From Myxococcales bacterium (GTDB taxonomy: Bacteria; Myxococcota_A; Polyangia; Polyangiales; GCA-016699535): a stretch of 64,000 nucleotides of DNA. The translations under genes and the position numbers were made by a program. The notes beneath the pieces were generated by a model. It had not been told where the DNA came from. It saw only the letters and a program-made list of their open reading frames with translations, and searched no databases. This document shows, in pieces, positions 46,180 through 54,200 of this stretch; the first letter of the stretch is position 1; every line of letters starts with the position of its first letter. The stretch spans positions 3,666,001 through 3,730,000 of the forward strand of contig CP064980.1 in NCBI GenBank assembly GCA_016699535.1, given 5' to 3'.

Positions 46180-47665
46180 CTAGAGCGAAACACTGGTGCG
46201 CGTCTCGGGGATTTCTTCCGGATCACGGAACAGCACACCATGTTCAGCAAAGTCTCGACGAAGCTTCGGAAAGGCGCTGCGTATTTTTTCTGTGGTGCTC
46301 GCATAGGCAACGTCAGCGAGTTCCTTACGCAAGAAAACTTTCATCGGAGAGCCGGCCATCAAACGCATTTCTTCCCCTTCTGGACGAAAAAGGTGGAAAT
46401 GCACATCCGGAAACATCTCCCGCAAAGCGTACACGGTCTTATCAAAGCGGCCGTTTACAATCGCCTTAAGTCCTTGAAGTGTTCCAAAAAGACCGCCGCG
46501 ATCAAAAACGTAGCCAGCGTTGCGCGAAAGCAATGGAACCAAAGGATCGACTAAGATCACCAAAGTTGCTCCGTGGTTTACAGCAACACGCATATTGGTC
46601 GTACGCGTAAAGGCCCCGTCTATATAGTAACGTCCACCTATTTCCTCCGGTGCGTAAAAAGGGGCAAGCGCAGCAGATGCTCGTATGGCCTTGTGAAGCG
46701 GAACGTGTTTAAAATTTTCTTCTCCAAAAACGACGGCTTTTGAAGAATCTTGGTCTGTCGCCCCAATGAAAAGCGGTTTGCGTAAACCGTCAAAATGGTT
46801 ACTCATCCCCGGTCTGTTGAACTGCTTTTCAAGCCAACGGCTGAGACCTTCACCTTTGAAGATACCTGATGGCACCATTTCTCCCAAAGACGAAATCGGA
46901 TCTTCTGCAAGAGAGCGTGCCCACATGCCTTTTGCAAGATGAAGCAAGCGTTTGCGAAACTCGGGAAGATTAATGTCGTAGATTTCACGACGGCTAATGG
47001 GCGATACGCGCGATTCTTTGCCAGACATGCCTTCAAGGATCTCATCCGGACCAATGCCGTTTGCGAGCAGTCCACCAATGATCGCTCCTGCACTGATTCC
47101 GCAAAACAAGTCAAAATCGATGATGGGTCGCTCTGGCAAAAAACGCTCAAATGCTCTTAGAACACCAAGCTCGTATAAAAGACCTTCGCTACCGCCGCCC
47201 GCAAGGCAAAGCGCGATTTTTCCTGTTCGCTTTAATCGAGGAATGATAGCGAGTTGCTCGATTACTTCCTCAGGGCTAGGCTCGACCCATACACCGCGAA
47301 CATTCTTTGCCCAATTCAAAGGCAGCAGCGGCGCCCTCCGAACCCGCAGCAACGATGCCATAAATGCGCGAGCGCAATCGAGGCCAACTTTCTACGGCTC
47401 GAATAAAATGGGCCGCAAGGCTATCGGACCAAGGCTGCGCCGGCATATGACGCGTATCAACGAGAAGGGCGAGAGGTTGCTCTTCCCTCAAAAAAGCAAG
47501 GACCTCAGGCAAGCTTTCAAAGAAATGAAACAGGTACTGGGCACTACCAGGACCTGCATGCCCTTTAACCTGCACACCACCGCCATTAAGGACATGCGCT
47601 CCAGAAAGGCGACCCAAGACAAGAGGATCTTCTTTGTGTGCGCCAAGGTAAACGACTGTATGCAC
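46180..47665 (-). CDS. Patatin-like phospholipase with extra N-terminal domain, one frame break
   Basis: A likely lipid acyl hydrolase of about 494 residues when rejoined. Residues 1-130 form an unknown alpha/beta domain (MHTVVYLGAHKEDPLVLGRL). After a break near 47300-47345 the patatin domain follows: ALCLAGGGSEGLLYELGVLRAFE (oxyanion loop region), FCGISAGAIIG with the Ser nucleophile, and YIDGAFTR with the catalytic Asp. The tail ends RDPEEIPETRTSVSL. The 3' end is duplicated at 42712. It could instead be two overlapping genes, but the frame change at a GC-rich run favours one gene. Confidence 0.75.
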
Positions 47666-47771
47666 GAGCCCCCCTATCTATGGCGAAGTCTGGCACGAAA
47701 TGCTATTGTATGAAAACGAGTGGTATGTTTTCTACTGTAAATTCGCTTCGGCTTGCACTTCGGTTGTTGCA

Positions 47772-48204
47772 ATGACTGAAATTACCGTTGAAGAAGTTGA
47801 GATGCTTTAACTGACGCAGGATTTGAATTTATCAAACCCTGGGTGGTGAAATTCAACTTGCGGAGCGTGTGCGCGTGCATATGATGGATTCCAGCGTGCG
47901 CGTTCATGTCAACGATCGCATCGGAATGAGTTTCATCGTGCGGGCTCAACGTTCTGATTTTCCCCAATCCACTGCCGAAGAGTTATTTTCAAAAGTTCGG
48001 AACGCCGCGGGTCCTACCGCGGGCGCACGTGGCTATGCCGAAGCGGCCCATGACGTGACCGACATCAAGGACCCGGTCAACTCCGATAAAGTCCTCGATG
48101 TCTGGCACGAAGTTAGGTACAGCAAACAAAATGTTGAACTGCCCGAGCTTGCTGAAGAAGTGCGCTGGGCTATGCAAATGGAAAAATTCATTTCAAAGGT
48201 CTGA
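47772..48204 (+). CDS. Small protein of unknown function, two frame breaks
   Basis: The main frame (from about 47860) reads RVHMMDSSVRVHVNDRIGMS, then a helical end (VELPELAEEVRWAMQMEKFI). Upstream, short pieces in other frames fit together: MTEITVEEVEML, then TDAGFEFIKP, then GGEIQLAERV. Rejoined from ATG 47772 this gives about 143 residues. Breaks would be near 47809 and 47848, both in short T or C/G runs. I do not recognise the family. If the breaks are real, it is a pseudogene. Confidence 0.45.
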
Positions 48205-48234
48205 ACTTTTTTCAGACGCCATCGCTTAAGCAGC

Positions 48235-48280
48235 AATGCTGTTCATATTAAGCCGAAAAATGGCTCAATTGAACAGCATT
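48235..48280. terminator. Hairpin between convergent genes
   Basis: AATGCTGTTCA (48235-48245) pairs perfectly with TGAACAGCATT (48270-48280), and inner bases (TTAAGCC/GGCTCAA) extend the stem. There is no T tract. It lies between the 3' ends of the small unknown gene and a minus-strand lipoprotein gene. It may stabilise or end both transcripts. Confidence 0.5.
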
Positions 48281-48284
48281 CGTA

Positions 48285-48800
48285 CTACGGACCCGAGACG
48301 TACACATCGCAGCTAAGTGCGGTGCCTTCCGGATTCTCGGGACTAGCACATGGAGGGTTATTCGAATTGGGAACATTGTACTTGAATTTGATATTGAGAC
48401 TTCCTACACGAAGACCACTCATATGGTACGTCCAATAGTACGTCGTCCCATTGTCCGTTTGGCTGGACCAAGCCGCTACGGGATCACCCGCGCCATCGAG
48501 AGCAACCGCAACGCACCCAAAAGCGTCGGTATGATCAAAAACAGCAGTTGCAGTTCCGGCAGCGGCGTTGGCTTCTGTGATTTCCATATGACTGCACTCA
48601 CCTGAGGAGCCCAGTTTTCCAACGGTAAGCGAGCCAGGCAAACCCGTGCTCGTACCTGAATCATTGTTATTGTTGATAGTGCTGTCAATATCAACATCAC
48701 TTGTGCCAGAATCGTTCCTTGTGCTGCTTGCGTTTTCCGCACAGGCTACGGCAAAGAGCAATGCAAGACTAAGACCCCAAGATAAACCACGCGAATTCAT
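48285..48800 (-). CDS. Lipoprotein of unknown function
   Basis: ATG 48800, preceded by GAGGAG, opens MNSRGLSWGLSLALLFAVAC with a lipobox; the frame is open further up but lacks this signal. The mature 150 residues begin with a Ser/Asp/Asn-rich linker (DVDIDSTINNNNDSGTSTG), then a beta-rich domain with four Cys. I see no family motif. An envelope location is the only firm inference. Confidence 0.65.
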   Translation of the reverse strand: MNSRGLSWGLSLALLFAVACAENASSTRNDSGTSDVDIDSTINNNNDSGTSTGLPGSLTVGKLGSSGECSHMEITEANAAAGTATAVFDHTDAFGCVAVALDGAGDPVAAWSSQTDNGTTYYWTYHMSGLRVGSLNIKFKYNVPNSNNPPCASPENPEGTALSCDVYVSGP

Positions 48801-49064
48801 ACAACATCTCCTCTGAATTGACTTGACCGGCATTGTGCACTGATCGCAAGTTGGAAGCAAAATCATGCTTCTTTCGCCCCTTATATGACACAGCTTCCTT
48901 GATGAAGCCAGCACTTGTAGTGCTCAATAGCCCATGCCCTTGAACGCTAATTTTAGGACGCACGCTGCTCGAATGAAGGGGCGGCGAACGCTCGCTTCAT
49001 GCCGAGCGCATAGCTAACTAAACACAGGAATGCTTGAGTATCTTCGAAAGCGAATGTATCGCCT

Positions 49065-49280
49065 CTAGGCCATCGCCTCGGGTGGCTTGGTCACGCGTTC
49101 TGCAAGCAGACCTTTGGGACCCTCCACGAGCTCGAACTCTACCGTTTCACCCTCTTCAAGCGTTCGAAAACCTTCGCCATCGATTTGGCTGTAATGCACA
49201 AACACATCTGGTCCCTCTTCGAGTTTGATAAAACCAAAGCCCTTTGCATCGTTAAACCATTTTACTTTGCCAACTGGCAT
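49065..49280 (-). CDS. Cold-shock protein (CspA family)
   Basis: A 71-residue single-stranded nucleic-acid-binding protein with the family motifs KVKWFNDAKGFGFIKLE (RNP1) and DVFVHYSQI (RNP2). ATG 49280 has an AGGAGGG ribosome site. A predicted promoter lies about 125 bp upstream, giving a long leader as is common for csp genes. The end (TKPPEAMA) is short and family-like. Confidence 0.95.
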   Translation of the reverse strand: MPVGKVKWFNDAKGFGFIKLEEGPDVFVHYSQIDGEGFRTLEEGETVEFELVEGPKGLLAERVTKPPEAMA

Positions 49281-49714
49281 AACATCCCTCCTGCCGCTGC
49301 GAGCACCAACCGCACAAGTGCACCACACCGATCACGCCCAACGTCACAACACCTCCCAAAGCAACCAGCCCGAGGATGTTGCATGCAACCACTACCTTCC
49401 TGAGAATAGGTAGGCCACCGCGTGAGTCAAGAGAATTCCTAAAACATTCTCGCTATATGGCAAAACTCTGACACTTAGGATTTGCTGCTCTTCTATTCAA
49501 TAGAAGATAGCAATTAGCTCTTCGTGCCTGTTTTTTTCGGGCCAAGATGCTTGGCATACAAAGTGCATCGTTCGTTTGTTTAGTGTAGGCCCATGTCAGT
49601 AAAATCAACACAACTATTTTGCACTACTTTAGCGTGGGACAAAATGACCCTGCAGATCAAGCGCGCTAACTCCGTCTAAAAGGCTGAACTAAACACAATG
49701 AAAACTATCGATGC
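49281..49714. other. Intergenic region between csp and pdxH
   Basis: A 434-bp gap upstream of the cold-shock gene and downstream of pdxH. It holds the long csp leader and promoter and a 9-bp perfect palindrome (49489-49507). I see no gene. Confidence 0.5.
49403..49430 (-). promoter_or_regulatory. Promoter of the cold-shock gene
   Basis: On the minus strand, TTGACT (49425-49430) and TATTCT (49403-49408) are 16 bp apart. The resulting leader of about 115 bases fits the long regulatory leaders of csp mRNAs. Found by eye. Confidence 0.45.
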
Positions 49715-50290
49715 TTATGGAAAGAGCAGTTCATGTTTCCAACAATCACCGTCTTTGATGTAGTGATCGCGATCATGCAAGCGATAGTCACCCGCATTCC
49801 AAAACTCGATGCGTTTGGGGCTCAGACAATACCCGCCCCAAAACTCCGGACGAGGAACCTCTCCTTTTTTGAACTGCTTTTTAAAGTCATCAAAGCGTGA
49901 TTCGAGCGTAGTTCGACTGTCCAAAGAACGACTCTGTTTTGAAGCCCACGCTCCCACTTGGCTTTCGTGCGGGCGACTTTTGAAATACGCATCGGCTTCG
50001 GCCTCGGAAACCCGACTCACTGTCCCTTCAATGCGTACTTGTTCGGCAAGCGTCGGCCAAAAGAAACAGAGGGCTGCCTGTGGGTTTTGCGCTAAATCAC
50101 TGGCTTTGCTGCTCCCGAAATTGGTGTAAAAAACGAAACCTTTTTCCGAAAAATCTTTGAGCAGCACAATCCGCACGCTTGGACGCGCCGCTCGATCCGC
50201 TGTCGCCAAAGCAGCAGCCGTCGCATCCCCGCTCTCTTTGAGTTTAGCTTCATCGAAACGTTCCTGAAAACGAGAAATGGGGTCATCCAT
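49715..50290 (-). CDS. pdxH: Pyridoxamine 5'-phosphate oxidase
   Basis: FMN enzyme that makes pyridoxal 5'-phosphate. The 191-residue product has RIVLLKDFSEKGFVFYTNF and SSKASDL for FMN binding, QVRIEGTVSRV, SRPHESQVGAWAS, and the C-terminal PEFWGGYCLSPKRIEFW and RLHDR motifs. The last residues are LLFP where the enzyme often ends RLAP. Length and layout are normal. Confidence 0.93.
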   Translation of the reverse strand: MDDPISRFQERFDEAKLKESGDATAAALATADRAARPSVRIVLLKDFSEKGFVFYTNFGSSKASDLAQNPQAALCFFWPTLAEQVRIEGTVSRVSEAEADAYFKSRPHESQVGAWASKQSRSLDSRTTLESRFDDFKKQFKKGEVPRPEFWGGYCLSPKRIEFWNAGDYRLHDRDHYIKDGDCWKHELLFP

Positions 50291-50462
50291 AAACCTACAG
50301 TAGCACCTTCGTGAAAACTGAACAGAGCCAAGCTTCGGGAAAAAACGGATAAAGCAACAACGGAAATTCCGGTGCCTTGCAACACCAATCGGGCTTCAAT
50401 TCAGCGGCGATTTTCATTTCGTGATTGACCAATTACGAGGTCTCCGGAATACTGTTAAGTAG

Positions 50463-51026
50463 ATGGGTAGTAAGCACCAACATTTCAGCCTAGAGGAAGC
50501 CAACGCCATGCTTCCAAGGGTTGAAACACACATGCGACGGGTGCTTCAGCTCCATGTGTTTTTGCGCCAATCGGCAGATTTGCTCATGGATAAAGAAGTG
50601 CCCGTTAGCCCCGAACTCTTATCGGGCGAAGAGGTATTTGAAGGCCCGCACCACATCCACAGCAAGCTGACGCAAGCGCAGGCGCTGTATGCCACCGTGC
50701 GTAGTGAGCTTGAGCAAGTGCATGCTCTGGGCGCTCAAGTCAAAGACATCGAAAAAGGGCTTGTTGATTTTTATTCGTATAAAGACGGGGTTGAGGAAGT
50801 CTTACTTTGTTGGCGAATCGGTGAGAGCCGTATCAAGCACTACCATGGTAGCAGCAAAGGTTTCGCAGGGCGTCAGCCCGTACAAGGCCACGTGTTTGTC
50901 GGAATCCGCAACAACTGGACCAACGCGACCTATAACAGGTATTTTGGCAGTTTTTTTCTAAAAAACAGACAAAACTGTCTGTTTTTTAGCATAATTATTG
51001 CCACAATTGTCATTTTAGCAAAATAG
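50463..51026 (+). CDS. DUF2203 protein with unusual C-terminal extension
   Basis: The first ~140 residues match DUF2203: FSLEEANAMLPRVETHM, then helices, VKDIEKGLVDFYSYKDG, VLLCWRIGE, and the usual end FAGRQPV. Family members generally stop there. This frame runs on for about 47 residues, which become very hydrophobic (SIIIATIVILAK) and are encoded across an AT-rich hairpin. The extension may be read-through of a lost stop codon. Function of the family is unknown. Confidence 0.7.
   Translation: MGSKHQHFSLEEANAMLPRVETHMRRVLQLHVFLRQSADLLMDKEVPVSPELLSGEEVFEGPHHIHSKLTQAQALYATVRSELEQVHALGAQVKDIEKGLVDFYSYKDGVEEVLLCWRIGESRIKHYHGSSKGFAGRQPVQGHVFVGIRNNWTNATYNRYFGSFFLKNRQNCLFFSIIIATIVILAK
50958..50989. 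terminator. Bidirectional terminator-like hairpin inside the DUF2203 frame
   Basis: CTAAAAAACAGACA pairs perfectly with TGTCTGTTTTTTAG (14 bp, loop AAAC). A runs on one side and T runs on the other suit termination in both directions. It falls inside the frame's odd extension, suggesting the true gene ended before it. An operator-like palindrome is an alternative reading. Confidence 0.55.
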
Positions 51027-51228
51027 CGAGAATCCCCTATGACTCAACGTGAAAAGACAGCGATTTGGGCCCAATGCTTTGCTCGACGCTTTTGAAGCTT
51101 CCAAAGCAACACCCAGCAAGGCATCGATCCTCCGCTTGGCACTGCCTGAACGGATCGCGTTTTACTCGCCAAATTAGGGGCCAAATAGTCGCTAGGCAGT
51201 GCGGGATCGTGATAGTGTTTAGGCCTCT

Positions 51229-54200
51229 ATGTCTGCGACAATTGACGAACTTATTCAGCGCCTTAGGCGAAATCCAAACGATAAAGAAGCTTTTCAAACG
51301 CTGCGCAATCATTACCAGCGCATGGGTGATTATGCTTCGCTTGCCAACCTCCTTGAAGGATGGGCTGCTCAAAGTCGCGACGCAAACGCGGCGGCCTCGG
51401 CTTATGTTGAAGCATCTCAATATGCCATGCAGCTCAACGATCACCCTCGAGGGGTAACGCTTTTGGAGCGCGCGCTTCAACGCAATCCAAACCATGAGCA
51501 AGCTTCGCTGCAACTTGAAAACATCATCGAGCAATCAGGAGACTTTCAACGCCTAGTTCGGCTTCTGCAGCAACGTATTCAAACGGCCACCAAGCACGGC
51601 GGCTCGGCCTCTGAACTGGCAGGTCTTCATTTTCGCTTGGGAGAGATTTGGCAACATCAGTTTGATCGAGCGGATCGTGCAGTGTACCAATACCGAAAAG
51701 CGTTTGAGCTCGACCCCACGATGGTCGCTGCCGTATACGCCGCCCGAGAGATTTACCGCAACGAAGGCAACTGGCGCATGGCGGCAACCTTGTGCGACCA
51801 AGAAGTTAACGCGGAGCAAAACCCTGAACGTAAAGCCGCGCTTCTTCGTGAACTTGCGGGAATAAGGCAATTGCATTTGGGTGACCAGCAAGGCGGAATT
51901 GTGGCCTTAAAACAGGCTTCGGAGTTGGCTCCCGAGGACGTCACTATTCTCTATGAGCTGGCGAGCCATTTGCTCGGGCATGCAGCCTCAAACCGCAATG
52001 CCGATGCAGCCGAACTGGATCGTCATCAAGCGGCAGATTTGCTCTTTCGCATTGCGCAAAGCACGGTACAGCAAGCGCTTGCACCGAACACCTCACTCGA
52101 TCAGCCGGGAGCTATCTCACAAGTCGACAGCGAACAAGCGCTCGCCTATGCGCAGGCTGCGTTGGATGCCAACGCAGGCCATGCAGCAGCGCTTGAAATG
52201 CTCGAAGCGCTAGCCAACGAACTTGGTAGCTACAACGAACTGCTCCCAGCGCGATGGGTTAGTTTTCTGGAAGCTGCGCCCGAAGATCCTTTGGCGCAAA
52301 GTACACGTCAGAAACTCGGACATGCCTACGCCACCGCGGGACAAGTCGAAGATGCAATCAACTGCCTTGAGCCTCTTTTGCAATCCTCCGATACCTGGGC
52401 TGCCGAGGTTTTGGTTGGGCTCTACCAGCAAACGAATAACGCCGCTGGACTGGAACGAGCGCTTAACGTGTTGGTGCAACACCTTCCGCCCGAGCAAAGC
52501 TTGCCGTACCGCCGCGACTTGGTTCAGGCGCTAGCCACGCTTGAGCGACGCAGTGAAGCCATTGAGCATGCTCGTCACGTCATGGAGATCGACCCCACTG
52601 ACGCCGAAATTTTAGCTTTCCTTGAAGATGAATACCAGCGCATGGGTGCGTGGAATGAATTACGCGACTTGATGCTCAGTGCGGCTCGTCTGCCAGGCGC
52701 ATCGGCCGAAGCCAAAGAGCAGCGCCTCCGACAAGCTGCGAAAATCAGCGAAAGCCATTTACAAGATCCGGCAGGTGCCATTGGCGCTTGGCGCGCTGTG
52801 GTAGGACTTAACCCTGCCAACGAACAAGCCTCTGATGCACTTGAACGCCTACTTCGTGAGGCAGAACGCTGGGATGATTTGATTCAAGACTTGGAACGTC
52901 GCGCACTTGCCTTGCAAGATATCGACGCTCAAGCAGAGATTTTCAGAAAAATCGCACGCATCTATCAAGAGCAAAAGCAGAATAATCCTTTAGCCATTGA
53001 AAGCTTCGCAAAGGTACGCGAATTCCTTCCAAGCGATGCTGAGGCCTGTGTGGCTCTTTCCGAGCTTTTACTTGGAGAGGGACGTTACGAGGAAGCCTTG
53101 CCATTGCTGAAGGAACGCCTCGAGACCACTGAAACGGGTGAGACACGACTGCAATTGCTCCATCAGATTGCTGAAATAAGTGACGAGAAAATTGGCGATG
53201 ACGAAGGCGCTCTAAATGCCTGTCTGTTGATCCTTGAAGATGCTCCCGAATACCTTGGTGCCCTGGAGCGCATGGAGCTTATCTACGCGCGGCGAAATCA
53301 GCACGATGAGCTGCTTCGCGTGCTCAACTCTCAACTCGAACTCGCTGATGAAAGTCGAAAAGCGGAACTTCTGATTCGCATGGGCAATCTCGCAGAAAAC
53401 GAGCTCGGTGATTTAGACCACGCATCCGAATACTACCGCCAAGCTGTTGAACTTCGTCCGCAAGACGAAACTACGCTCAATGCGCTGTGCTCTGTATTCG
53501 AAAAACTTGGTCAACATAATGATCTGGTCAAATATCTGGAGAAGCGAGTAAAGCTTGAAAAGGAAGACGGCGCCAAGATTGAACTTCTGAGAAGGATCGC
53601 CCGAACTTATACAGAGCACCTTAGCGACCCAGAGCATGCAGCCAGCACTTGGGAGAGCATCCTAAAACTCAATGATGACCCAGAAGCCCTACTCGCCCTA
53701 CGGGAGCACTCTCGAAGCAACGAAGACTACGACAAACTCGTTGACATCATTAGCCGGCTCGAAGCGATTCAAAGCGATGCAGTAGTGAAACGTGACCTTG
53801 CTTTTGAGCGAGCTCAAGTTCTGCATGATCATCTCAATGAAAACGAGCGAGCCATTGAGGCCTTGCAGCAGGTGATCCGCAACCTTGATGACAGTTACGT
53901 TCCCGTTCTCGATGCCCTACAAACATGGTGTGCTGAAAGCGACGATAACGCCGGCCTTGCGGAAGCGCTTGAAGCCAAACTACGACTCACTGAGGATGTT
54001 TCTTCCAGCATTGAACTATGCAAACAACTTGCCGATCTCTATGAGAACGACATTCCTGACTCGGAAAAAGCAACTCGAGTGCTTCGTGCCTGGGTCGGAC
54101 GCGAGCCCTCTTCTCTTGAAGCACACACTCGCCTGATAACGCATCTGGATGAAGCAACGGAGGCCAAAGACTTGGTCGTATCCCTTGATGCGGTGGCGCA

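Larger units (their letters stand above)
45669..46313. repeat. 640-bp duplicated block, right copy
   Basis: Second copy of the block at 42206-42845. Here the UPF0182 end is a detached remnant while the patatin part belongs to the complete gene. Small differences include an extra 10-bp CGGACTTCCT repeat and a missing 4-bp AACT. The two copies bracket about 2.8 kb of unrelated DNA. Confidence 0.93.

Noticed and set aside
50958..50989. LexA- or TetR-type operator
   Set aside because: The symmetry could suit an operator, but it lies at a gene end rather than a promoter and has A/T runs typical of a two-way terminator.
51027..51228. A small gene before the giant TPR protein (GTG near 51049, about 42 residues)
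   Set aside because: It has no ribosome site or family resemblance and competes with a broken frame from ATG 51040; not supported well enough to call.
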